Shown here in pieces: positions 35,408 to 43,051 of a stretch of 64,000 nt of DNA (its first letter is position 1; each line of letters begins with the position of its first letter). Source of the stretch: CAVPTL01 sp963708725 (GTDB lineage: Bacteria > Actinomycetota > Thermoleophilia > Gaiellales > JAICJC01); assembly GCA_963708725.1 (NCBI GenBank), contig CAVPTL010000020.1, forward strand, positions 1 through 64,000, written 5' to 3'. A program made the translations under genes and the position numbers. The notes under the pieces were generated by a model that was given only the letters and a program-made list of their open reading frames with translations, was not told the origin of the DNA and did no database searches.

Positions 35408-36088
35408 ATGGCCGTCGACCCCGCCAACCATCCGCCGCCCCCGTCGCGGCTGACGATCGGGACGGTGTGCAAGATGCTGAACGACGAGTTCGGCGACATC
35501 TCGATCTCCAAGATCCGCTTCCTCGAAGACCAGAAGCTGATCACCCCGCGGCGGACGCCGGGTGGCTACCGGCTGTACTCGCAGGAGGATGTCGAGCAGC
35601 TGCGAACGATTCTGCGGATGCAGCGCGACGAGTTTCTGCCGCTGCGGGTGATCCGCCAGGTGATGTCGCAGGGTGGCGCGGGTGCGCGGCGCCCCCGGAT
35701 CGTGAACCCCGACGAGGGGATGTCGCTGGATCAGCTGCTGATCGAGACCGACGCCGAGCAGCAGTTCGTCCGAGAGCTGCATGATTTCGGGCTGCTCGAG
35801 GCCGCAAACCGTGACCGCAGCAAGCCGTACACACGGGCCGATGCCGAGATCGTGATGCTGTGCCAGCGCCTCGCGCGGTATGGCGTGGCGGCTCGCAACC
35901 TGCGCGCGTTTCGCTCGGCTGTGGGCCGGGAGGCGGGGCTGCTCGAGCAGATCCTCGCCCCGTCGCTGCGATCGACGAATCCGGATCGGCGCGAGGCGGG
36001 ACTCCAGGAACTCGAGACGCTCGCGGATCTCACCAGCCAACTTGCGCATCTGCTGCTGGTGCGCGACCTCCGCCAGCTGGTGCGTTAG
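35408..36088 (+). CDS. ftsR: MerR-family regulator, FtsR-like
   Basis: A 226-residue transcription factor. The MerR winged helix-turn-helix is near the N-terminus (LTIGTVCKML...ISISKIRFLEDQKLI then RTPGGYRLYSQEDVEQL). The effector part has the second winged-helix-like segment LDQLLIETDAEQQFVREL...YTRADAEIVMLCQRLARYGV seen in the FtsR (Rv1828) subgroup, which regulates the division gene ftsZ in Corynebacterium and Mycobacterium. It has no metal-binding cysteines. It begins one base after garA. Its stop TAG overlaps the stop of the convergent apt gene (TTAG, 36085-36088). Confidence 0.85.
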   Translation: MAVDPANHPPPPSRLTIGTVCKMLNDEFGDISISKIRFLEDQKLITPRRTPGGYRLYSQEDVEQLRTILRMQRDEFLPLRVIRQVMSQGGAGARRPRIVNPDEGMSLDQLLIETDAEQQFVRELHDFGLLEAANRDRSKPYTRADAEIVMLCQRLARYGVAARNLRAFRSAVGREAGLLEQILAPSLRSTNPDRREAGLQELETLADLTSQLAHLLLVRDLRQLVR

Positions 36089-36612
36089 TCGTCGTCGTAG
36101 ACGATGAGCGAGTGGATGTCGTAGCCGTACAGCTTGTCGCGGCCCTGAAGGAACCCCAGCTCGATCACGAACGCCGCACCGACGACGGTCGCTCCCAGCT
36201 GCTCGACCAGCTCGATCTTGGCCCTGGCGGTACCGCCGGTGGCAAGCAGATCGTCGTGGATCAGCACCCGTGATCCTTTCTTGACGGCGTCCACATGCAT
36301 CTCGAGGGCATCGAAGCCGTACTCGAGGGCGTATTTGGCCCCGACCGTGAGGTAGGGGAGCTTGCCGGGCTTCCGCGCCGCGGCAAAGCCGCATCCGAGC
36401 TTGTAGGCAAGCGCCGCCCCGAGGATGAAGCCGCGGGCCTCGGCCCCGACCACCAGATCGACCTCCCGCGGTCCGGCCCACTCGGCCAGCTGATCGACCG
36501 ACTGGTGCAGCGCTTCGGCGTCCGAGAGAAGGGGCATGATGTCCTTGAAGACGATTCCCGGGCGCGGAAAGTCTGGGATATCGCGAACGTAGGATCGGAG
36601 ATCGACGGACAT
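36085..36612 (-). CDS. apt: Adenine phosphoribosyltransferase
   Basis: A purine-salvage enzyme that makes AMP from adenine and PRPP. It has 175 residues. The PRPP-binding loop is VLIHDDLLATGGTARA, the flexible-loop region is LPYLTVGAKYALEYG, and the N-terminal YVRDIPDFPRPGIVFKDI is typical of Apt. TACAAT (36621-36626, minus) lies 8 bases before ATG 36612, suggesting a leaderless transcript. It converges with ftsR with a 4-base overlap. Confidence 0.95.
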   Translation of the reverse strand: MSVDLRSYVRDIPDFPRPGIVFKDIMPLLSDAEALHQSVDQLAEWAGPREVDLVVGAEARGFILGAALAYKLGCGFAAARKPGKLPYLTVGAKYALEYGFDALEMHVDAVKKGSRVLIHDDLLATGGTARAKIELVEQLGATVVGAAFVIELGFLQGRDKLYGYDIHSLIVYDDD

Positions 36613-36652
36613 CGCCCGCGATTGTAACCTTCTTCAAGCTGATCGCCGTCCT

Positions 36653-36679
36653 CATACCTTCGCGTCAAGACGCCGATAA
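36653..36679 (+). promoter_or_regulatory. Candidate WhiG/sigma-28-type promoter
   Basis: A perfect GCCGATAA box (36672-36679) is preceded by CATACCTT (36653-36660) with an 11-base spacer. The sigma-28 consensus is TAAAGTTT-N11-GCCGATAA, so the -35 matches only 4 of 8. The box ends 11 bases before the ATG at 36691. Confidence 0.35.
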
Positions 36680-36690
36680 CTGAGGTACAA

Positions 36691-37314
36691 ATGTACGATG
36701 TGTTACGAGCCAGCTACCGGTTTCACTGCCCAAACCGTGCCGAGGGCGAACTCGCGCGCGTTCCGCTCTCGGCGTTTCGGCGGATCGAGCGGTTGCCAGG
36801 CGCGGTGCATCCCGCTGTCTACCGGGTCGAATACGACTGTGCCTGCGGCGTCGTGCATCCCGGACTGCTTTCGCACAGCGACCTGGACTACGGGCCGCTG
36901 GCGACCGTCGAGGTCGAGTTCCGAAACCTGATCACCGGGCGCACCGAGCCGGTCGGCGACGAGCTGGCCGAGGTCGCACGCTCACAGGTGCAACGCGGAA
37001 ACTGGCCCTGGAGGCTCTATTGCAGCCGTGAGGGCCGCCTGAAGCCGGTGTTTCCCTCGTCCCTGGCCGTCGTTTTACCGCATGGCCACGGCGATCTCGT
37101 GGGCGTTGCGATGAACTGCCCGAGCTGCGGGCAAACGACGCTCAACCTGGTGAGCGAGCCCCACCTGGACGTGCCCTTCTTCCACGATCGGATCGTGCAC
37201 TACGTGGAGCGGCCGTTTGGCGACGCACGCGACCTGACGGTGGAGGAGTTTCGGGCGCGCCTGCACTCGGCCCGGTTCGATGCTGCCCGCTCGGATCTGT
37301 CTGACGCCGCCTGA
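36691..37314 (+). CDS. Hypothetical protein with possible zinc-binding cysteines, 207 aa
   Basis: A 207-residue soluble protein of unknown family. It has Cys/His pairs that could bind zinc: FHCPNR near the start, YDCACGVVHPGL near residue 50, and NCPSCGQTTLN near residue 140. The centre has WPWRLYCSREGRLKPVFPSS. No enzyme motif is visible. A sigma-28-like -10 box (GCCGATAA) lies just upstream, so it may belong to the same regulon as the degenerate GGDEF gene. It converges with the GGDEF gene; a 6-bp hairpin (TGACCC GGC GGGTCA) lies between them. Confidence 0.65.
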   Translation: MYDVLRASYRFHCPNRAEGELARVPLSAFRRIERLPGAVHPAVYRVEYDCACGVVHPGLLSHSDLDYGPLATVEVEFRNLITGRTEPVGDELAEVARSQVQRGNWPWRLYCSREGRLKPVFPSSLAVVLPHGHGDLVGVAMNCPSCGQTTLNLVSEPHLDVPFFHDRIVHYVERPFGDARDLTVEEFRARLHSARFDAARSDLSDAA

Positions 37315-37323
37315 CCCGGCGGG

Positions 37324-38139
37324 TCACACCGCGATCGCGGCGGCCTCCAGCTCGGCGGCGGTGACCAGGCAGTCGCGGCCGCGATGCTTGGCGGCGTAGA
37401 GCGCCCGATCGGCCAGTTCGATCAGCTCGTCGGCGTCACGCGCGTCCACCGGAAACGTGGCGATGCCGGCGCTGGCGGTGATCACGTCGGCGGACATGTG
37501 ACGGCGCAGGCTGGTGGTGGACAGGTCGTGGATGGCCTGGCGCACCCGGTCGGCCACGATCACGCCGTCGGACGTGCGTCCCGAGACCAGAATCGCAAAC
37601 TCCTCGCCGCCGAACCGCGCTGCCACGTCGGCGTCGCGCTTCTCGTGCGATATCACGTGGCCAACGGCAGTCAGCGCGCGATTTCCGGCGGCGTGGCCGT
37701 GGCGATCGTTGAACGCCTTGAAACGGTCGAGATCCAGCAGCACCAGGGTGGTGCAGCCGCCATAGCGCCGCACCCGGGCGAGCTCGGAGGCGAGCGCCTC
37801 ACAGAAGTAGTCGTAGTTGCGAAGGCCGGTGAGGCGATCGGTAAATGAGCGCGCCGCCATCGCCCGACCGGCCTGGAGCGCGCGATGGCGCAGCTCGCCG
37901 CCGACCAGCGCGACCACCACCAACGCGAGTCGCATGGAGAGGGGGAGAGGGGTGATCGCGACCGCCGCGGCGGCTGCCACGCCCCCGAGGCGGCCGAAGG
38001 TGCCGGAGGCCAGCGTCACCGCAAATGCTGCCGATGCCGCTTGCAGCCCAGGGGGGAGGGGCCACGTCGCGGCGTAGAACATCACCGCAGCGACAGCAAC
38101 GGCTGGACGTAGTCGATCACGCTCGCGGGCCCCCGGCAC
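37324..38139 (-). CDS. Membrane diguanylate cyclase (GGDEF)
   Basis: A 271-residue protein with three or four hydrophobic helices (residues about 12-85), then a GGDEF domain that makes cyclic-di-GMP from two GTP. The domain starts at DRLTGLRNYDYF, has the metal/GTP segment LLDLDRFKAFNDRHGH, and an intact active site GGEEF (177-181). The inhibitory I-site RxxD is present as RDAD (168-171), exactly five residues before GGEEF, so product inhibition is expected. The start is GTG 38139. It is 49 bases downstream of the coiled-coil gene on the same strand and may be co-transcribed with it. Confidence 0.9.
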   Translation of the reverse strand: MPGARERDRLRPAVAVAAVMFYAATWPLPPGLQAASAAFAVTLASGTFGRLGGVAAAAAVAITPLPLSMRLALVVVALVGGELRHRALQAGRAMAARSFTDRLTGLRNYDYFCEALASELARVRRYGGCTTLVLLDLDRFKAFNDRHGHAAGNRALTAVGHVISHEKRDADVAARFGGEEFAILVSGRTSDGVIVADRVRQAIHDLSTTSLRRHMSADVITASAGIATFPVDARDADELIELADRALYAAKHRGRDCLVTAAELEAAAIAV

Positions 38140-38188
38140 CGCTCAAAGCTAGCTGGCGGGCCGGACGTCGATCACTGGTCAGCTCGGG

Positions 38189-40342
38189 TCAGCGAGACCA
38201 GAACTGCAGTCGCTTGCGCGTGGGATCGTCATCATCGGGGTCGTCCATCGAATCGGCGTCGCGACCATTGCTCCGGCTCGACGGCTCCTGGTCGTCCCCG
38301 TCCCGAGCAGAGCTGTTCGGGCTCGGAGTGGCCGTTCGCTGGAGCTTGCGCGCGTACGTGTCGAGATCGGCTTCTCGGCGTTGCAGCGCCGCGGTCTGCT
38401 CGGACAGCTTGCGCTGGAGGTTCTCGAGCTCGACCTCTTTCTGGCGCAGCGAGTCGTGCAACGTCTCGATCGCCTTGGTGCTGCTGCCACCGCGCAGGAG
38501 CCCGCGGCTCTTGCCCGACTGCTCGACCGCGTCTCGAACCTCGGTCTCGCGCTGCTCGCGGGCGACCGCGCGCTTCTCCTCGATTTCGGCCATCCGCCGC
38601 TGGAGTACGGCCCGCTCGCGGGACACCGCATCCTCGGAGTCCTGGAGGGCGGCGCGCTGATTCTCGAGTTCGGCTTCGACCCGGTCGGCGCGGACGGTCA
38701 GGCGGGCCACCTCGGCCTCGCGCTCCTTCATCTGCCCCTCACGCAGGTCGAGCTTGTCGTGACGGTCGTCGAGTTCACGCTCGCGCTCATCCAGGGTGTC
38801 CTGACGGCGGTCGAGCCGGCCCTCGCGGCGCTCCAGATCGGCCTCGGCCAGCGACTGGCGGGCTTCGCGCTCCCTCAGGTCGGCGGCCAGCCGCTCGAAC
38901 TCGTTGGCGGCGCGGGCCTCGGCGTCGGCCATCATCCGCTCGGCCGACTTCATCATCCGGTCGGCTTCGCGAGCCTGGGTCTCGGAATCGGCCCGCTGGC
39001 GGGTGGTGGACTGCTCGAGTTCGGTCAGCTGACGCTGACGCACGTCGAACTCAGCGAGCTTCTTGTTGACCTCGACGACTTCGCGCTCGAGCTCGGCCAG
39101 CTCGGCGGTGCGCTTGTCGGCGTGCTCGATCCGAGCAACGGCATCCTCGCGCATGGCCTCGAGCTTCTCGCGTTCTGACGTTGCCTCCTGGCGGGCGGCG
39201 GATGCCTGGACGCGCTCCTGCTCGATATCGGCCAGCTCGCGCTCACGGCGGTCGACGTCGGCCTCCTTGGCCTCGACCTCCTTCGCGCGCGTCTCAAACT
39301 CCTCCATCTTGGCCTCGAGCTGCTGGAGCTCGCTCTCGCGACGGGCAAGCTTGGCCAGCTGGGCCTCGGCGTCGGCGACGTGACGGTCGGCCTCGTCGCG
39401 GCGCTCGGTGAGCTTCTTCTCGGACGCCTCGAGCATCGCGGCCCGCGATTCGATCGACTGCGCCTCTTCGGTCGCCGCGCTCTGGGCTGAGGACAGCTCG
39501 TCGAACGCTTTTGCCAGCTCGGCCTCGCGGCTCTCGGCTGCCTTCGTGCGCTCGTCGATCTCGCTGGTGGTCTGGTTCAGCGCCGCCTCGCGGGCGGCCA
39601 CAGCGGCTTCGCTTTCGGCCAGCCGCTGCTCGATCGCGGCGATACCGGCTTCGCGCTCCATGATGTCGGCGCGGGTGCCGTCGATGTTCAACTCTTTTTG
39701 GGTGAGGACCTTCTCGACCTTCTTGGCACGGTGCTCACGGTCGGTGAGCTCGGCCTCGAGGGCATTGAGACGAGTCTCGCGCTCGGCCAGCTGGGCCGAA
39801 CCCTCGGCACCGCTGTCGCGCATCTGGTTCACCAGCTCGTCGCGCTCGCGCTCGACCCGGCTGGCCTGCTCGCGCTCGTGCTCGACCTGTGCCGAGAGCG
39901 TCTGCACCGACTCGCGGAGGGCTGCCAGCTCGCGCTCGATGGCGGGATCCGGTGCGGCGTCGCCGGACGAATCCCTCGGCGCGTCCTGGACTGCCTTCAG
40001 CTCGGCCTGCGCTGCCGAGAGCGTTGACTCCATCTCAGCCAGCTCGGCCTCGAGTCCGCTGATGCGCTCCATGTCGCCCGAGTTGTTCGAACCCGAGGTG
40101 TCCCCGGATGCGATCCCCTCGTTGACCGCCAGCGCCGCCTCGCGCTTGGCCAGCTCGCGTTCCCGCCGTGCCAGCCGTGCTTCACGCTCGGCGAACACCA
40201 CTTTCGCCTGCTCCTGCAGGGCGGACTGTTCTCGCTGCAGACGATCCTCCGCGTCGCGGAGGTTCTGCATGCGATCCTCCATAGCCCGTCGCAGGCCACT
40301 TACCGGCTCCTGGGGTTCGGGCTGCGCGTCGGCGTCGCTCAT
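38189..40342 (-). CDS. Long coiled-coil protein, 717 aa
   Basis: A 717-residue, highly charged Glu/Arg/Ala-rich protein. Nearly all of residues 15-660 follow heptad spacing (for example REARLARRERELAKREAAL), broken by short Gly/Ser/Asp loops near residues 75-95 and 125. The C-terminus is acidic and disordered (DDPDDDDP), then ends in the basic-aromatic tail TRKRLQFWSR. There is no signal peptide, membrane helix or SMC/ATPase motif. It could be a filament-forming cytoskeletal or polar scaffold like DivIVA- or FilP-type proteins, but that is inference. GAGG lies 9 bases before ATG 40342. A long leader with a promoter and terminator-like hairpin lies upstream (40508-40768). Confidence 0.8.
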   Translation of the reverse strand: MSDADAQPEPQEPVSGLRRAMEDRMQNLRDAEDRLQREQSALQEQAKVVFAEREARLARRERELAKREAALAVNEGIASGDTSGSNNSGDMERISGLEAELAEMESTLSAAQAELKAVQDAPRDSSGDAAPDPAIERELAALRESVQTLSAQVEHEREQASRVERERDELVNQMRDSGAEGSAQLAERETRLNALEAELTDREHRAKKVEKVLTQKELNIDGTRADIMEREAGIAAIEQRLAESEAAVAAREAALNQTTSEIDERTKAAESREAELAKAFDELSSAQSAATEEAQSIESRAAMLEASEKKLTERRDEADRHVADAEAQLAKLARRESELQQLEAKMEEFETRAKEVEAKEADVDRRERELADIEQERVQASAARQEATSEREKLEAMREDAVARIEHADKRTAELAELEREVVEVNKKLAEFDVRQRQLTELEQSTTRQRADSETQAREADRMMKSAERMMADAEARAANEFERLAADLREREARQSLAEADLERREGRLDRRQDTLDERERELDDRHDKLDLREGQMKEREAEVARLTVRADRVEAELENQRAALQDSEDAVSRERAVLQRRMAEIEEKRAVAREQRETEVRDAVEQSGKSRGLLRGGSSTKAIETLHDSLRQKEVELENLQRKLSEQTAALQRREADLDTYARKLQRTATPSPNSSARDGDDQEPSSRSNGRDADSMDDPDDDDPTRKRLQFWSR

Positions 40343-40438
40343 GCTGCGTGACCTCTTCTGATCGGCTGGGGAACTACGGATGCAGACGCATGAAGCTCAG
40401 TCTGCGCGCGCTGGGCGGGCGCTGTCCGCTCATGGCTC

Positions 40439-40446
40439 CTATCGGC
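40439..40446 (-). promoter_or_regulatory. Candidate sigma-28-like -10 box upstream of coiled-coil gene
   Basis: On the minus strand GCCGATAG matches the WhiG/sigma-28 -10 consensus GCCGATAA at 7 of 8 positions. TCAA lies 16 bases further upstream as a weak -35. It would give a leader of about 90 bases for the coiled-coil gene. Confidence 0.25.
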
Positions 40447-40502
40447 CGCCGATCGCCGCGGCTTGAGTATTCGTGTCCCTCGCAGGCGGGTTAATGGCAA
40501 CA

Positions 40503-40733
40503 GAACGAAAAAGCGCCCCACGAGGGACGGCGGGGGAGCCGGTCTCTCGGGGGCGCTTTTGACCCTCGTACGGACAGAATCGACGTGGATTCGCCGTCGT
40601 TTCTAACCCCGTGAGTCAAAAGCGCTCATGTACTTCGTGTGCGCTGTCGATTCACGTGTGTCAGAAGAATGTGTGCCTACCAGACCCGTACGGACATTTC
40701 ATCGCTCCCCGTGTGGTGTTAGTACCCCGATCG
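40503..40733 (-). ncRNA. Candidate structured RNA: small RNA or attenuator leader
   Basis: A minus-strand unit of about 230 bases, bounded by a strong promoter (40740-40768) and a strong intrinsic terminator (40508-40560). Inside it, GCGCTTTTGAC (complement of 40615-40625) can pair perfectly with GTCAAAAGCGC (complement of 40553-40563). The latter also forms the 5' arm of the terminator, so the two pairings exclude each other. GAATCGAC and GTCGATTC give a further 8-bp helix. The terminator loop carries CGGC TCCCCC GCCG. No open frame with a ribosome site was seen. It is either a free small RNA or the leader that controls the coiled-coil gene at 40342. No known RNA family was recognised. Confidence 0.45.
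40508..40560 (-). terminator. Intrinsic terminator of the 40.5-40.7 kb RNA
   Basis: Read on the minus strand, AAAAGCGCCCC-CGAG pairs with CTCG-T-GGGGCGCTTTT (11 bp plus 4 bp, one bulge). The 3' arm ends in a run of five T. It is the only classic stem plus T-run terminator I found in this GC-rich window. Confidence 0.75.
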
Positions 40734-40739
40734 GGGGAC

Positions 40740-40768
40740 ACTGTACACCCCTGGATGAGGGATGTCAA
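40740..40768 (-). promoter_or_regulatory. Strong sigma-70 promoter on the minus strand
   Basis: TTGACA (complement of 40763-40768), a spacer of exactly 17 bases, and TACAGT (complement of 40740-40745). The -35 is a perfect consensus match and the -10 matches 4 of 6. It points away from the HD-GYP gene and toward the structured segment and the coiled-coil gene. The expected start is near 40733. Confidence 0.65.
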
Positions 40769-40778
40769 GTCCTGACAA

Positions 40779-42191
40779 ATGTCGCTTCCAACTGTCGACA
40801 CCCGCGCTTTAAGGCTTCGAACCTACATCGGAGCGCAGTCCACGCTGGCGATTTTCGCCATCGGCGTGGCGATTGTCCACACCGGTGTGCCCAACTGGCC
40901 GGTGACGATTGTGCTGGCGGCGGTGACCGCGATCGCCGAGCGGCTCGCCCCGCGCGTTTCCGCGACGGTGGTGGTGTCGGTCGCGTTCCTGCCAATCGCA
41001 TTGGCGGCTGTGCTGTTCGGGCCGGCCTCGGCGGGCATCGTGGCGGCCTGCGGGATGCTCGGCTACGTGGTGGAGTGGCCGCTCAACCGGTTTGCGTTTG
41101 CGACCTCCGCCCGTGCACTTGCGGGCACCGCGGCCGGTGTGGGGGCGCAGTTGGTGATTCCGGCCGGTTCGAGCGCCGTGTCACTACCCCGATTGCTGGT
41201 CGCTGCTGCGGCCGCCAGTGCGGCCTGGACGGTGGTGGACTTTGCGACGAACTCCGTGGTCGGTTCGCTGCGCGGTGTGATCAGCCCGCGCGCTCTTTGG
41301 CGGAACATGCGTGGCACCGTGATGGTGGCGGTGGCGCTCTACATTCCGGTCACCGCGCTGTTCGCCTACGCGTACCTCGGGGCGGGGGAGTGGGTGCTCG
41401 CCTTCTTCGCCATCCCGATCGTGGCCTCTCACCTCACGTTGCGCGCGCTCGCGAACCTCACGACCTCGCGCGACGAGCTGGCGGTGGCCAACCGCAAGCT
41501 GGAGGAGTCAAACCTCCAGCTGCGACGGGTCAACCTCAGCTTCACGCGCGCGATGGTGCGTGCCCTCGACGCCCGTGACAACTGGACTGCCAACCATTCC
41601 ACCGCGGTCGCGGCCTACTCACGGGATATCTGTCTGCGGATGGGAATGTCTGCGGCTGTGTGCGAGCGGGTGCATCTGGTCGGCATGGTGCACGACGTCG
41701 GCAAGATCGCGGTGCCGTCCGAGATCCTCCAGAAGACCTCGGCCCTGACCGACGACGAGTGGGCGCTGATGCGCGAGCATTCCGCCGAGGGCGAGAAGAT
41801 TCTCCGCGAGGTCGAGGGCTATGCCGATATCGCCGCGATCGTCCGAAGCCACCACGAGCGCTGGGACGGGGCCGGCTATCCCGACCGGATCGCGGCCGAG
41901 GACATTCCCGAGCTCGCGCGGGTAATCGCCGTTGCCGACTCGTACAACGCCATGACCACGGCCCGCCCCTACCGTGGCCCGATGACGCCCGAGCAGGCGA
42001 TCGAGCAACTCGTACGCGGCAAGGGCACGCAGTTTGAGAACGGGCCGGTGGAGGCCTTTATCGCGGTGCTCGCCGAGGCTGACGAGGGATATCGCCTGGG
42101 CACGCGGTTCACCGACTTCGAAGCCGCCGCGCGGGCGCACGTCGAGCTGGTTCAGCCGGCCGAGATCGACGAGCACGATATCGCCGCTTAA
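40779..42191 (+). CDS. Membrane HD-GYP cyclic-di-GMP phosphodiesterase
   Basis: A 470-residue protein. Residues about 15-230 form a membrane region of six or so helices resembling MASE-type sensor domains. A short coiled coil (ANRKLEESNLQLRRVN) leads to an HD-GYP domain (about 265-440), with AMVRALDARDNWTANHSTAV, the HD pair in HLVGMVHDVGKIAVP and HHERWDGAGYP carrying the intact GYP. Such enzymes degrade c-di-GMP to pGpG and GMP. It has no visible ribosome site before ATG 40779. With the GGDEF proteins at 37324 and 42225 it forms a c-di-GMP cluster. Confidence 0.88.
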   Translation: MSLPTVDTRALRLRTYIGAQSTLAIFAIGVAIVHTGVPNWPVTIVLAAVTAIAERLAPRVSATVVVSVAFLPIALAAVLFGPASAGIVAACGMLGYVVEWPLNRFAFATSARALAGTAAGVGAQLVIPAGSSAVSLPRLLVAAAAASAAWTVVDFATNSVVGSLRGVISPRALWRNMRGTVMVAVALYIPVTALFAYAYLGAGEWVLAFFAIPIVASHLTLRALANLTTSRDELAVANRKLEESNLQLRRVNLSFTRAMVRALDARDNWTANHSTAVAAYSRDICLRMGMSAAVCERVHLVGMVHDVGKIAVPSEILQKTSALTDDEWALMREHSAEGEKILREVEGYADIAAIVRSHHERWDGAGYPDRIAAEDIPELARVIAVADSYNAMTTARPYRGPMTPEQAIEQLVRGKGTQFENGPVEAFIAVLAEADEGYRLGTRFTDFEAAARAHVELVQPAEIDEHDIAA

Positions 42192-42215
42192 GCCCGGCGC
42201 ATCTGCTCCCGATAA
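42189..42215 (+). promoter_or_regulatory. Candidate WhiG/sigma-28-type promoter of degenerate GGDEF gene
   Basis: TAAG (42189-42192), a spacer of exactly 15 bases and CCCGATAA (42208-42215) differ from TAAA-N15-GCCGATAA at only one position in each box. The start of transcription would lie near 42222, three bases before the ATG. The -35 overlaps the stop codon of the HD-GYP gene. Confidence 0.45.
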
Positions 42216-42224
42216 CCCCTCAGG

Positions 42225-42950
42225 ATGTCTCCGTCTCCTCTTCAACTGATGCAGATTCTGGCCCGGGCCGCGGCCTCGCTGTCAGATCCTGGCGCGGCTC
42301 CCGACGCCGTCGAGCAGCTGCTCGACTCGATTCCGGCCGAGGCCGGGCTGTCGTGCGATCTGCGCCTGAGCGACGGAACACTTCAGGTGGACTGGCACCA
42401 GTCGCCCGGGCCCGAGCAGCAGGCGTTTGTCGACGTTCTGGCCGAGTGTGTGACGCTGGCCGGTGCCGCGTCGGCCCGCGCTGCCTACGCGCTTCTGGAC
42501 GCCCGCGGCTTTGCCGCCGAGCTTGGGCGTGTGACCGCCGCGGCTCGCTGGCGCGGACATGACGCCTCGTTGGCGGTATTCGATGTCGACGGGCTGGCGC
42601 ACGGCCCTGGAGTGGACGAGAGCGAGATGGTTGCCCATGTGGGCGCGCTGGCTCGCTCGGCCGTCCGCTCGAACGACATCGTGGGCCACCTCGGAGCCGG
42701 TCGGTTCGCGCTGCTGCTGCCGAGGGCGGGATCGTTCGAAGCTCGTTCGGCATATCGCCGCGTGCGCACGGCCGTTGCGGCCAGCGAATACGCCGCCAGT
42801 GGGATCGCGTGCGGGCAAGCCGGGTTTTCGGAACTCAACGAAGGCGCCGGCGATGACATGCTGATGGTCGCCGTCCAGCGGCTGACCGACGCCCAGCGCC
42901 GCACCGCCTACGAAGGCCCCTGGGACCCCACGCACCCGCTCGCCGGCTAA
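42225..42950 (+). CDS. Degenerate GGDEF-domain protein with intact I-site
   Basis: A 241-residue soluble protein. The second half (about 85-240) is a GGDEF fold: YALLDARGFAAEL replaces the usual DxLTGLxNRxxF, SLAVFDVDGLAHGPG the metal strand, and GHLGAGRFALLLP the signature. The active site is GAGRF (157-161) instead of GGDEF, so catalysis is not expected. RSND (148-151) lies exactly five residues before it, as an RxxD I-site does, so it may bind c-di-GMP as a receptor. The first 80 residues are unassigned. It follows the HD-GYP gene by 33 bases and may have its own sigma-28-like promoter. Confidence 0.75.
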   Translation: MSPSPLQLMQILARAAASLSDPGAAPDAVEQLLDSIPAEAGLSCDLRLSDGTLQVDWHQSPGPEQQAFVDVLAECVTLAGAASARAAYALLDARGFAAELGRVTAAARWRGHDASLAVFDVDGLAHGPGVDESEMVAHVGALARSAVRSNDIVGHLGAGRFALLLPRAGSFEARSAYRRVRTAVAASEYAASGIACGQAGFSELNEGAGDDMLMVAVQRLTDAQRRTAYEGPWDPTHPLAG

Positions 42951-42960
42951 CGGCGGGGGA

Positions 42961-42991
42961 GTGAATAACGGTGCCAGGCACCGTTATTCAC
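42961..42991. repeat. 31-bp dispersed palindrome, copy 2
   Basis: A perfect inverted repeat: GTGAATAACGGTGCC, a central A at 42976, then GGCACCGTTATTCAC. It lies just after the degenerate GGDEF gene, before the convergent gene at 43052. The core GGTGCC-N-GGCACC and the outer TGAATAA/TTATTCA are shared with copies at 5649 and 48807. The changed base pairs (A-T to C-G next to the core, and a changed outermost pair) are compensated on both arms. Confidence 0.85.
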
Positions 42992-43051
42992 CATCAAGCG
43001 TTTTTCTTCAACTTGACATAACCAGCATTATCGTGCGTGAATGGTGGAGCG

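Noticed and set aside
40503..40733. Match of the structured segment to 6S RNA, tmRNA, RNase P RNA or the common riboswitches
   Set aside because: None of the conserved sequences of these families that I know could be found; the C-rich loop recalls the actinobacterial 6C RNA but has only one such loop with five C.
43013..43035. TTGACA followed by AT-rich sequence after the degenerate GGDEF gene
   Set aside because: No acceptable -10 box at 16-18 bases, and it would only drive antisense transcription into the flippase-like gene.
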